A program made the position numbers and the translations under genes. A stretch of 64,000 nucleotides of DNA, from positions 1,999,001-2,063,000 of the forward strand of contig NZ_CP136758.1 in assembly GCF_032930845.1 (NCBI RefSeq), read 5' to 3'. The notes under the pieces were generated by a model, which was given only the letters and a program-made list of their open reading frames with translations, ran no database searches and was not told where the DNA came from. Below are positions 26,101 to 35,600 of this stretch, one piece after another. The stretch comes from Parvularcula sp. LCG005 (GTDB taxonomy: Bacteria; Pseudomonadota; Alphaproteobacteria; Caulobacterales; Parvularculaceae). Position 1 is the stretch's first letter; each line of letters begins with the position of its first letter.

Positions 26101-28869
26101 TCAGTTCATGGACCAGCGGGCACCGACGAGGAAGACGCGACCCGTGTGATCATACTCATACCGACGCTTGGCATAGATATCGGTCCAGCGATCCTGATAG
26201 TCATCCGTCAGGTTCAGGGCCTCAAAGCTCAGCTCGATATTGTCGGTCAGCTCGTAGGAAGAGGAGAAGTCGAGATTGAACGTCTCGCCATAGCCTTCGA
26301 ACGTGTTGCTGTTACCGCTCGTGCCGGACAGATACTCATCTCGATAGGCCGCGGCCAGACGAGCAGAGAACCGGTCGTTCTCGTAATACACCGTGGCGTT
26401 ATACGAGACATTGGAGAGACCGAGAAGGCGCTCGGTAATCTCCTGTCCGTTCACGGTATAATCCACATCGGAGTCGACATAGGTGTAGTTCCCCACGATC
26501 CCCATGTCTTCCAGCAGTGGCGTCCCTTCCACGAACGTGGAGAATGGCAACTGAAGGCCGACTTCAAAGCCCTGGATATCTGCACCCGGACCATCACCCA
26601 GCGAACGGATTGTCCAGCAGCCCGAACCGCCATTGTTCGGATTACAGGATTCAGCTGGTCCACCCTCAGGATTCTGTGCCGTCGGTGAGGTTGGCACAAG
26701 CAGCGTCAGCGGAAGACCCGTCGATGCGTAGGTATTGGTGCTTTCCGTCGAAATCGGGAATGATTCGATTTCCTTGGTGAAGAAAGCGAACGACAGAAGT
26801 GCTTCATCCGCGAAATACCACTCAGCTGATGCGTCGAAATTGTTCGCGCGCGTCGGGTTGAGGGATGGGTTCGCGTAGGACACCCGGTAGTTGAAGCTGT
26901 CGACGCTACCGCCCGGGCTGAGGTTGCCGAGGCCAGGCCGGGTCATCACCTGCGCTGCTGATGCACGAAGGACGAAGTCCGGCGTGACGAAGAGCGCCAC
27001 ATTCGCCGATGGCAGCGTGTCTTCATAAGGCTCACGCGTCACATCGACGAGCGTACCGGAGTTGTACCCTGACGAGTTCTGCTTGGTTTCCACATAGCGA
27101 ACACCGGCATCAAACTTCAGGCGCATTTCACCAACCGGCACGTCACCGTTCAGCTGAAGGAAGGCACCAACGCTTTCCTCGGTGACCTTGCTTGTTGAAC
27201 CTTGATCGAGCGTTGCCTCGATATTGGGCAGGTCGAAATAGTCGGACCAACCGCTCAAGGACGGGATCGCCCAGGACGTCGTTGAGCCTGCACCCGTATC
27301 GTCATTGAAGTTGAAGATATCGGTCAGACCTGCCGTCGCGGGCACGCCATACAGATCGTTGACGTTGTCGTCGTCCGTGTCGCAATCAAAAAGATCGCCG
27401 CAAACGCCTTGGTCACGGCGATAGCCGTAGGTGTCGAAAGTGAACTCTTTCCAGCTCACGCCGCCTTCAAGCGACAGGTTTTCCGTAAAGTCCCATTCGG
27501 CTTCGATACGGCCCGTCGTGAAACCATGAGTGGCCCCCGATGGACGGTCGCGCAATTCCGAAAGCTGGAACGTGGATGGATCAAGAACACTGTCGCCACC
27601 AAAAGTGATCGTCGGAAATTTGTCATCCGTGTAATCGTATGAGAAATTCTGATGATCACGATCATCATACATGAACGTGATTTCGTAAGGGAACTCCGTA
27701 TCCGACTGGGACTTGCCGGCGAAAGCCTGCATTCTGAAAGTGTCGGAGAAATCATGATCGAGCGTGGCGCCGACCTGATAGAAATCTGTCGTCCATGCCT
27801 TCTTGAAGTTCTCCATCCGAACCCAGGCATTGTTCACGGTCATGGAGTTGAGGTTGTTGGTGTCCGCATCGTAAGTGTAGTCGATGACGTCCATGCCGCC
27901 TTCGTTGCCGCGGAACAGGACTTCACCCCAATACTCCGAACGCGACGCATCCAGCTTTGAGTACAAACCATCGACGCTCAACGTCGTGGCATCGTCAAGG
28001 CGCAATTGGAGACCGGTGGTCAGACCCAGACGCTCGCGCTCAAGCGCGATTTCACCATAACGTGGAATACGCGGATGGAAGGCGTTGGTGACCGTATCGC
28101 AACCGGTATCCGTTGGGTTGGCAAGGCAATCCACGCCCTCAACAGACTGGAACCGAGCCTTCTGCCAACGAACGGTGTTCTGACCGAGTTCGCTGGTCGC
28201 GTAGCTCGAATAGGCAGCTGACGCCGAAACGCCCCAAACGCCATTCGGATCGTTATAGGCAAACAGGCCAGCAACGCGTGGGCCGAAATCTTCGATCAGT
28301 TCGTTGTATTGACCTTGGGCGCTCAGCACCAGTGTCGTGCCGTCCTTATAGTTGAACGGACGGCCTGTGTTCAGGTCGACCGTCGCCCCGAGTGAGCCTT
28401 CATCGATATCCGCTGAAGCAGTTTTCCGTACGATGATGTTGTTGAACAGTTCAGAAGCGAACACGTTGAAGTCAAAATCGCGGCCTCGGTTGACACTGCC
28501 CTCGCCGCCCGTTGCAGCGATGGTTTCCATGCCATTGACACGAACGCGTGTGTACTGACCAGACAGACCACGTACCGTGATCTGCCGACCCTCACCGCTG
28601 TCGCGCGTGATGGCGACGCCTGGCACACGCTGAAGCGATTCAGCGAGGTTCAAATCCGGAAAGTCGGCGATATCTTCAGCAACGATGGCATCAACAGCGC
28701 CTGTTGCTTCTTTTTTTACGGCGAGTGCCTCAGCCAGAGACGCACGGAAACCGGTGACGACAATCTCGTCTTCCGTCGTGTCCTGCGCAAATGCAGCGGG
28801 CGATGCGGCCGCCATGGCCGTCAGTGACGCGCCCAGCAAGACGCCATTCATCATGGATCGTTTGTTCAT
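26101..28869 (-). CDS. TonB-dependent receptor (Caulobacter/Xanthomonas type), probable oligogalacturonide uptake
   Basis: This outer-membrane ligand-gated channel is powered by TonB-ExbBD. The 922-residue protein has a signal peptide (~1-29, cut after AFA), a TonB-box region (EDEIVVTGFRASLAEAL), and the plug domain with IVAEDIADFPDLNLAESLQRVPGV and GRQITVRGLSGQYTRVRVNG. A 22-strand barrel follows, ending in an aromatic tail (FLVGARWSMN). This plug signature belongs to the large carbohydrate-transport branch abundant in Caulobacter, Xanthomonas and Alteromonas. I chose the ATG at 28869, which has GGGAGGACAGG just upstream; a TTG at 28887 is less likely. Two tandem LacI-type operators lie 50-80 bp upstream, tying it to the pectin regulon. 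The substrate, unsaturated oligogalacturonides, is inferred from context. Confidence 0.92.
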   Translation of the reverse strand: MNKRSMMNGVLLGASLTAMAAASPAAFAQDTTEDEIVVTGFRASLAEALAVKKEATGAVDAIVAEDIADFPDLNLAESLQRVPGVAITRDSGEGRQITVRGLSGQYTRVRVNGMETIAATGGEGSVNRGRDFDFNVFASELFNNIIVRKTASADIDEGSLGATVDLNTGRPFNYKDGTTLVLSAQGQYNELIEDFGPRVAGLFAYNDPNGVWGVSASAAYSSYATSELGQNTVRWQKARFQSVEGVDCLANPTDTGCDTVTNAFHPRIPRYGEIALERERLGLTTGLQLRLDDATTLSVDGLYSKLDASRSEYWGEVLFRGNEGGMDVIDYTYDADTNNLNSMTVNNAWVRMENFKKAWTTDFYQVGATLDHDFSDTFRMQAFAGKSQSDTEFPYEITFMYDDRDHQNFSYDYTDDKFPTITFGGDSVLDPSTFQLSELRDRPSGATHGFTTGRIEAEWDFTENLSLEGGVSWKEFTFDTYGYRRDQGVCGDLFDCDTDDDNVNDLYGVPATAGLTDIFNFNDDTGAGSTTSWAIPSLSGWSDYFDLPNIEATLDQGSTSKVTEESVGAFLQLNGDVPVGEMRLKFDAGVRYVETKQNSSGYNSGTLVDVTREPYEDTLPSANVALFVTPDFVLRASAAQVMTRPGLGNLSPGGSVDSFNYRVSYANPSLNPTRANNFDASAEWYFADEALLSFAFFTKEIESFPISTESTNTYASTGLPLTLLVPTSPTAQNPEGGPAESCNPNNGGSGCWTIRSLGDGPGADIQGFEVGLQLPFSTFVEGTPLLEDMGIVGNYTYVDSDVDYTVNGQEITERLLGLSNVSYNATVYYENDRFSARLAAAYRDEYLSGTSGNSNTFEGYGETFNLDFSSSYELTDNIELSFEALNLTDDYQDRWTDIYAKRRYEYDHTGRVFLVGARWSMN

Positions 28870-28918
28870 CCTGTCCTCCCAAGACAATTTTGGACGCGAT
28901 CTTCGCCGCGTTCTAAAA

Positions 28919-28950
28919 AGCTACCGGTGTCATTTTTGCTACCGGTGTCA
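28919..28950. promoter_or_regulatory. Tandem LacI-type operators upstream of the TonB-dependent receptor
   Basis: AGCTACCGGTGTCA (28919-28932) and TGCTACCGGTGTCA (28937-28950) form a direct tandem repeat with an 18-bp period, 50 and 68 bp upstream of the receptor start. The second is identical to the kduI operator. Two sites on nearly the same face could give tight or cooperative repression. Confidence 0.78.
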
Positions 28951-29178
28951 TTCTAAATGGTAATCAGGATTTGGGGCGATTGCAATTCCCTCATCTGCGA
29001 TGTGAGCGTTATCTGTGAAATAATTTTCAGCGGATAATTGCACGGTCAAGCATTTGAAAAAGCGCCGCTTTCGTGTTCGCCGAACAAAAATTGCACGTAC
29101 ATTTTACCCGTCTGTGGCACATCCACCACAGGGAAAGAGACAAAGGGCCAATAAAAGGCCCCAGGTCGCCCTCCTGCA
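28951..29178. other. Intergenic DNA upstream of the receptor operators
   Basis: About 230 bp of lower-GC sequence without a gene. It probably holds the distal part of the receptor promoter region, and the 3' end of a decayed GH43-like gene follows. No hairpin or repeat of note. Confidence 0.3.
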
Positions 29179-29340
29179 TCAGTTGTCGTATTCAGACAGC
29201 AGTTTCTCAAGGAACAGACCGAGAGATCGGCAAGACGGTCCCGTGACGGGTCTTGTCCGGGAATGTCAGATCATCGGAAATGTCTTCCCAATGAATGAGG
29301 TCTTTTGACCGGGCCCCAACCATACCAACAATAGAGAAAC
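29179..29340 (-). pseudogene. Decayed C-terminus of a GH43-like glycosidase
   Basis: Read on the minus strand from 29338, the frame gives VGARSKDLIHWEDISDDL followed by TFPDKTRHGTVLPISRSV. This is the typical C-terminal signature of family-43-like glycosidases (a 'dlihWedis..l.fP...rHGtv' ending). After a one-base shift near 29212-29218 it continues FLEKLLSEYDN and a stop at 29179-29181. Upstream a stop codon follows within a few residues, so only about 55 codons survive. I read it as the tail of a lost arabinan or galactan side-chain enzyme in the pectin locus. The family assignment is from memory of the motif, without a search. Confidence 0.6.
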
Positions 29341-29570
29341 AGATCTATTTTGTGAAACTTCGTCGCAAGAAAGGAATGTTGACAAGCAACATTGATGTGG
29401 GCGGCAATGTCCGATGATTTTGCGGAGCGTGGTGCACAACAGCTGCGCCGCACACCGCCAAGGTGCGTACAACCCTCCCGACTGACGCGTTTGTCGTCTG
29501 TCGGAACGACGCCTGCTGAGCTAATCGTCGCTGATTCTCAGCAGGCGCTCATTTCGCCATCGTGCTGAGT
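29341..29570. other. Intergenic region downstream of the IclR regulator
   Basis: No gene was found. An 11-bp inverted repeat CGCCTGCTGAG/CTCAGCAGGCG at 29510-29547 (16-base loop) lies 24 bp after the IclR stop. It may act as a weak terminator, but no T run follows it on either strand. Confidence 0.4.
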
Positions 29571-30362
29571 TCAGGACCGGTCGGAACGCCAGCCTAGCTC
29601 CCGGCTGATGGCGGCCGTGGCATCCTTCACGATAGAGATCAATTCTCCCATCCTATCGTCCGACATGTACTGGGCAGCACTGGACACGCTTACAGCGGCA
29701 GCAATACGCCCCTCTACATCGCGGATCGGCGCCGCGACACAGCGGACGCGATCCTCATTTTCCTCAAGATCGAACGCATACCCGCCAGATACATAGCCGC
29801 GCATCCGCTCGAGCCAGACCGGCAGGCTCTTGGCGGAGCCATGTTCGCTCAATTCATAGAATTGCCGCCAGCGCTCTTCATTATCATCGAGGATCAACGC
29901 CTTGCCGAGGCCTGTGGAGGCCACCGGCTGGCGCTCGCCGACGTGACTGCTGATCACGATCCGCCGACGGCCAGGAATTTTATCGAGGTACAGAACCTCG
30001 TCATTGACAATAACCCCAAGGTGAACAGTGTCACTGGTTGCAAGCGCCAGTTCCTCGAGAAATGGCCGCGCCAGCTGCGTCATCTGCACTTGGAGCCGCG
30101 CGCAATGACCCAATTCCAATATACGTGACCCCAGACTGTAACCCTCTCGCGGCTTGAAACTCAAAAACCGCCGCTCGGTCAGCGCTGTGGCCAAACGATG
30201 TGCCGTGCTTCGAGACAGGCCGAGACGGTCCGACAACTGGTTCAAGGACAGCGGGCCATCCTGAACCATCTCGAGCACATCAAGGCCGCGAAACAGGGTC
30301 TGGGCGCCGCTGACACCCTTCTCTTCCTTGTCTTTTGAACGGTCCCGCGTTTGTTGAGACAT
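29571..30362 (-). CDS. IclR-family regulator, KdgR-like
   Basis: This is a DNA-binding regulator of the IclR family, which includes KdgR, the pectin-pathway repressor of enterobacteria. The 263-residue product has an N-terminal winged helix (FRGLDVLEMVQDGPLSLNQL, then GLSRSTAHRLATALTERRF, ~24-70). A C-terminal effector domain follows, in which VHLGVIVNDEVLYLDKI, the GERQPVASTGLGKALI segment and RCVAAPIRDVEGRIAAAVS are characteristic. It stands alone on the minus strand beside the receptor gene. The locus therefore has both LacI- and IclR-type control. A 15-bp palindrome (TTATAC-ggc-GTATAA) about 120 bp upstream may be an autoregulatory site. KDG as ligand is inferred from KdgR. Confidence 0.9.
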   Translation of the reverse strand: MSQQTRDRSKDKEEKGVSGAQTLFRGLDVLEMVQDGPLSLNQLSDRLGLSRSTAHRLATALTERRFLSFKPREGYSLGSRILELGHCARLQVQMTQLARPFLEELALATSDTVHLGVIVNDEVLYLDKIPGRRRIVISSHVGERQPVASTGLGKALILDDNEERWRQFYELSEHGSAKSLPVWLERMRGYVSGGYAFDLEENEDRVRCVAAPIRDVEGRIAAAVSVSSAAQYMSDDRMGELISIVKDATAAISRELGWRSDRS

Positions 30363-30738
30363 GACAATTCCTCTTTCTGGAAATGATGCTCGATCCTAAC
30401 GGCGATCCCTATCGTCCCGCAATGTGAAATATGACCGCAGATGGACGTCGTGGCGATTGCAGTTTCACAACCGCGCCGCCGTTATACGGCGTATAATGAG
30501 CTGTACCCTTTTGAATGGCTTCCCCTAGTCGCCATCCGGCCGAATTGGTTCGACTGCATCAACTGCTTTCTGCGCGGCCCACGATGGCATCATATGGAAT
30601 GGACATCGTTTTCTTTGTGAGCGGCGGTTTCATCCGCCCGGCAAACAATGCGCTATCAAAACCGCAAAGCGGCAGGATCACGGATCGACACTTGGCACGG
30701 ATAAATTACCAGCTCACATACTGCGGGACGACATGTGG
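30363..30738. other. Intergenic region upstream of the IclR regulator
   Basis: These 376 bp hold no intact gene. A TTATAC-ggc-GTATAA palindrome lies at 30482-30496. The sequence between there and the truncated LacI fragment could be the decayed body of that gene, but I cannot recognise LacI sensor-domain motifs in any frame. Confidence 0.35.
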
Positions 30739-30840
30739 TCAGTATGTCGCGCCGTTGAGGACGCGTGACACTGTCCTGATTGACACGCCGCACATGCGGG
30801 CAACATCGTTGATGGTGGGAGACCTGTTGATGTCCGGCAT
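30739..30840 (-). pseudogene. Truncated LacI-family helix-turn-helix fragment
   Basis: An ATG at 30840 opens a 33-codon frame ending at TGA 30739-30741. It encodes almost exactly a LacI DNA-binding head (TINDVARMCGVSIRTVSRVL, then NGATY). The stop falls just after the recognition helix, before the hinge and sensor domain, so this is most likely a regulator remnant. It may be related to the intact LacI gene of the locus, but the residues differ (ARMCGVSIRT versus ARLARVSKKT). Expression as a microprotein cannot be excluded, since an AGGATC-like site precedes it. Confidence 0.65.
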
Positions 30841-30969
30841 GATGATCCTGTTGGGCGGACAGCCCCCTGGCGTCCGACTTACGCGAACAAAACATCACAA
30901 TAAGGCGGCCTTACTCAAGTGTCGATGGATGGGGCAGAACCCCCTTGCAAGTCCTGACCTGAGGACCAA

Positions 30970-32640
30970 TCAGAATGCGCGCACCGTCAGGTTGACGAAT
31001 GCCCTCACGTCCGACTGCTCAGGCAGGTCGCCGTCGTCAAGCGGCACGCCGACAGTACCTGAGAGCGTGACACGGCTGCCGCGCCGCCACCGCGCGCCAA
31101 CACCTGCGGCGCTCAGCTGAGTGGTCGGGAAAAGCGATTCCACCTGCCCCACATCGACGAACGTAAACATATCAAGGCTGTAGGTTTCGGCACGGATCAT
31201 CTCACGATCCATCTGCAGCTTCGCAAAATATCCGCTATCGCCGGCGACCGTTCCAGGATCAAAGGCGCGAACCGAATTGGCGCCACCCAACTGGAATTCC
31301 AACGTCCCTGGCAAATCCTCGTCTGCGGTGTGCTGCCACTGAAGATCGAGAGAACCGCGAACTTTCGGACTGAGTTGACGGGAAAGATAGGCGCTGCCCC
31401 GCAGAAGCGTGATATTTCGTCTGTCATCGAACAATTGCTCATCCGCCTCAGCGGTGACAACAGAGGTCCTGAACAATGCCATTGTCTTTCCCGCGACAAT
31501 GTCAGCATTCAACCCCAGCTCAGCCATTGAAATCTTGGTCTCGCTGGTCTTGACACTGTCTACCGTTGTCTCCGCGGCCGTACGGCTGATGCTGAAATCT
31601 GTGCCGACGAAGCGACCGCGCCGAAATAGAAGCGGAAGACTGGTATTCACGCTGACAGTATCGGACGTCCCCTCAACCGACAGCGCCTTGAACGGCCCGT
31701 TGATCACGTCGGTCCTGCCGCGGACGTAAGACAGCCCGGAACGGGCACCGCGAAAACCGATAGGCCGATTATAGGCAATACTTCCCGATAAAGCGCCGCC
31801 AGCCCCAACGACAAATCCATTCAGCTGATCATCATCCGTCAACAGGCTATAGCGGCGACCAACGGCCCCGCCCTCAAATTCGCCTGTACTGTCAAAGCCG
31901 TTATTATCGACGAACAGATCCAGTTGATAGCGCTTTGGCTCCTGCAATTGCAGAATGATGTCGGTTGTCCCGAATGCGTCGCCCGGCTTCAGATCAGCTA
32001 CGAGCTTAGCATTATTGAGGCGATTAAAGCGCAAGAGATCCGCCTCCAGAGCCGGCAGATCTACAACCTCGCCGGGAGGTGCCTTAATTCGTGCAGTGAC
32101 ATAATCAGCGCCATAGGTAGTGACGCCATCGACAGTCACATCTTCCACCACCCCCTCAACAAGAGAGATCTTGACCTGCCCGTCTTCAATACGCTGCGGC
32201 CGCAACATAGCCCGGGCCGTCAAATATCCTCCATCATCATAGAGACTGTTCACCTGCGCAACAATATCGTTCAGATCACTGAACGTGACAGTATTGCCGA
32301 TATATGGCGCAGCAATATTCTCGAGCTGCTGAATGGTCAGAAAGACGGATGGATCGAATGTCACGGCCGTCAATTCGAAACTGACGCCGGTATCAGCAAG
32401 CGGGTAGAAATCGAACGATTGTGCGTTCGTGACGACATCGTCGATCTGAGACGTACCAGCATCCCGCGTCTCTTGCTGGCGGCGACGCATTTCCTCGTTG
32501 ATCGTAGATGGGTCGGCGCCGGGAGGAAGGTCCTGAGCAGAAGCCTTTGCGGGCACCATTGCCCCGGCCAGACCGAGGATCAACAGGCCGGCCAGCTTCA
32601 GTTGATGGCGGCGCAACAGGCCGTTTTCGTTTCTACTCAC
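30970..32640 (-). CDS. TpsB two-partner secretion transporter (ShlB/FhaC/HecB family)
   Basis: This is the outer-membrane beta-barrel that secretes its partner TpsA protein. The product of about 556 residues has a signal peptide (h-region LAGLLILGLAG, cut near ASA/QD). POTRA domains follow (FELTAVTFDPSVFLTIQQLE, then QRIEDGQVKISLVEGVVEDV, ~70-220), then a C-terminal 16-strand barrel ending in an aromatic (VNLTVRAF). The conserved loop-6 motif, usually VRGY or VRGF, reads VRAF here (in GGANSVRAFDPGT). I prefer the GTG at 32640, with AGGGGG six bases upstream and an 8-bp overlap with the tpsA stop; an ATG at 32655 is the alternative. The overlap means tpsA and tpsB are co-transcribed and translationally coupled. 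Confidence 0.9.
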   Translation of the reverse strand: MSRNENGLLRRHQLKLAGLLILGLAGAMVPAKASAQDLPPGADPSTINEEMRRRQQETRDAGTSQIDDVVTNAQSFDFYPLADTGVSFELTAVTFDPSVFLTIQQLENIAAPYIGNTVTFSDLNDIVAQVNSLYDDGGYLTARAMLRPQRIEDGQVKISLVEGVVEDVTVDGVTTYGADYVTARIKAPPGEVVDLPALEADLLRFNRLNNAKLVADLKPGDAFGTTDIILQLQEPKRYQLDLFVDNNGFDSTGEFEGGAVGRRYSLLTDDDQLNGFVVGAGGALSGSIAYNRPIGFRGARSGLSYVRGRTDVINGPFKALSVEGTSDTVSVNTSLPLLFRRGRFVGTDFSISRTAAETTVDSVKTSETKISMAELGLNADIVAGKTMALFRTSVVTAEADEQLFDDRRNITLLRGSAYLSRQLSPKVRGSLDLQWQHTADEDLPGTLEFQLGGANSVRAFDPGTVAGDSGYFAKLQMDREMIRAETYSLDMFTFVDVGQVESLFPTTQLSAAGVGARWRRGSRVTLSGTVGVPLDDGDLPEQSDVRAFVNLTVRAF

Positions 32641-35600
32641 TGAATGCCCCCTCATCGGCAGTTTCGATTTCCAGCCCCAGATTCACAACCGGCGCACCAC
32701 CCGTGGATCTGAAGGGTCTATTTCGGGCCGATGCCGCGGCTTTCTCCTCAGGGCCTTCAGGCGCATCACGCAACCTCGACAAGACGCGGAAAGCATCGCC
32801 CCAGCTGGAGCTGCCCTGATCAATCTGCTGATTGCGGCGAACACTAATGGCCTTGATAGCATTTGGCGTTTCCTGCGTATCCAGATAGCCCGGCAGGTAG
32901 AACAGGATGAACTCATCAGTCAGTGTCGATATTCCATCCTGTACAAGAAAGAAGGACGGATCCGGACTGAACAGCTGAATATCGACGCCATTTCTCGGCT
33001 TTGGCGATGCATTGTCGAGGACCAGTCGGACATCCGGCGTGGTCAGCACAAGATCGCCGGTGACCAGACCATCTTCGATTTCAAACCTCGACCCCGTCGT
33101 CTTGATCACAGAATTTTGGACAGCGAATCTGGGGCTGACGACCCCCAGAGGGGCATCGAGATCAAGCAGCGCCGACAATGCTTCAGTATCCGGATCGAAA
33201 CCGGTGAGGATCATCGACAACGGGTCAGTGGTGGCCTCGGTATGAACAATGTTAGCTTCGACCGAACTGGACCGGATGGTGACCGCTTCACCAACTTCGA
33301 GCTGATTGATATTGACGCCATTCTGGACCGCCAGAACGCCGTTCCGGAACGCCATACGGTCGCCTTCCAGGCTTCCCGTGACCGCAACGTCAGGCTCTCC
33401 GATGATTTCTCCGAATGTCAGTGTCCCATCGACATTCAGCTTGATGGCGCCGTTCATCGCGCTGATCAACGGAGCTTCCACATCACCCACACTGATGATG
33501 TAGATATCACCTTCTGCGCTCACCGCCTGTATGGCCGTGACATCGACGATGATCGGGCGATCCTGGCCAATAGAACCAATGTCGTCCTGTGCCGTCAGAT
33601 AGACCAAAGCACCCGGCACTCTCGCCACCAGGTTGGTCACTTCCGGGTCGGCCGGAAGGATGCTGGTCGCCGCGCTGATATCGATGGCCCCCGCCCCACC
33701 GAACGAGCTGGTGATCGAATTGATGATCGCCTCACCTGACAGCGCGCGAAGCGTGACTGATCCGAAAGCGGACATTTCGCTGGTGGACTGCATTGAAATA
33801 GAAGCTGCATCGACGGAGATTTCGCCGCCTCCAACCAGTGCCGTATCGGGACGCATCACAAATTGCCCACCGACATTGAATTGGGCATCAGAGCCGGTGG
33901 CGACGTCATTCAGAAGGATCGTGTCCGTCGCGGACACAGCCTCCAGCGCTGCCCCCACCGTGACCGATCCAAGAATGGTCTGCCCCGCTGCGCTGAACAG
34001 CGACAGATTATCGCCGATATCAATCCAGCTATCTTCCGAAAAGACCAGCCGGTCGCCGGCAAGACTGGCGCTCCCCAGGACGCTCCTTACGAGGACTGTA
34101 TTGCCGAGAGAAATGGCACCGTTATTGGCCAATAAGCCAATATCGTCATTGACGGTCAGCGATGAGGAATCCTCCAGAACGATGTCTGCGGCTTCCGCCG
34201 TCAAACTTCCGTCTGTAACGGCGACATTGACACCATTCAGAACCAACAGCGTATCGCCCGCCGTCAAGTCGGTGTCGCCAACGATCGTGACGTCGCCCTC
34301 AAGGATCGTGTCCGTGGCGGCTGTTGATGTGAATGCGCCGCCAGCCATCATCTGTCCCAGGCGGGCAAGGCCTGTCACGGCCGTCAGGTCGAGGTTGCCG
34401 AAGACGTCCAGCGTGCTGGTAGTGGCAAAATCGAGGTTGCCGCCAGTCAGCGAAGCGTTTCCTGCGGTACTCTTCACAAGGACCATATCACCAAGAGTGA
34501 TATCGCCACCGTTACCCAACATGCTGATGTCAATATTGACGTTCAGCGATGAGTCCTCATCGAGAGAAATGTCTGCGGCTTCCGCCGTCAAACTTCCGCC
34601 TGTAACAGCGACATTGACACCATTCAGAACCGAAAGCGTATCGCCCGTCGTCAAGTCGGTGTCGCCAACGATCGTGACCTCGCTCTGGAGGATCGTGTCC
34701 GTGGCTGCGGTTGATGTGAGCGCGCCGCCAGCCATCACCTGTCCCAGGCGGGCAAGGCCCGTCACGGCCGTCAGGTCGAGGTTGCCGAAGACGTCTAGCG
34801 TGCTGGTAGAGGCGAAATCGAGGTCGCCGCCAGTCAGCGAAGCGTTTCCTGCGGTACTCTTCACAAGGACCATATCGCCAAGAGTGATATCGCCGCCATC
34901 AGCCACCATATCGAGGGTACCGTTGGCGACCAGCGATGATCCATCTCCCAGCGCAATGGCCGTTGTGTCGGCGCTCAACCCACCGGCTGTCACGCTCACA
35001 TCTACACCATTCAGGACCGACAGCGTCTCGCCCGACGTCAGGTCAGTGTCCCCAACGATCGTGACATCGCTCTGCAGCATCGTGTCCGTGGCTGCGGTTG
35101 ATGTGAACGTCCCTCCGGCCATCACCTGTCCCAGGCGGGAAAGGCCTGACGCGGCCGTTAGGTGAAGATCACCGAAAATGTCCAGTTTGCTGGTGGAGGC
35201 AAAATCGAGATTGTCGCCAGTCAGCGAGGCGTTCCCGGCACTGCTCTTCACTAGGACAGTATCACCAAAAGTGATGTCTCCGCCGCTAGTGAGCAGATCC
35301 AATTCTCCGCTGACGCTCAGTGCGGCGGCGTCCTCAATAGTGATCGCCCGGGCTTCTGCATTGAAGAGGCCGGACGTCACGTCGACGCTCTGACCCGCTT
35401 CAACAAGCAGTTGGCCGCCGGCTGAGATCACCGTGTTGCCGGAGACCTCGACACTGTTCTGAACAGTCGCATCCGTTGCCGCATCTATCGTCAGGGTACC
35501 GCCGGATAAGACGTTGCCCAGGGTGACTTCACCCAGCGTCGACAGGAAAGACAGGTCGGTCAGCGTGCGCACAATGCTTGTCACATCAAACAGCAGGTTT

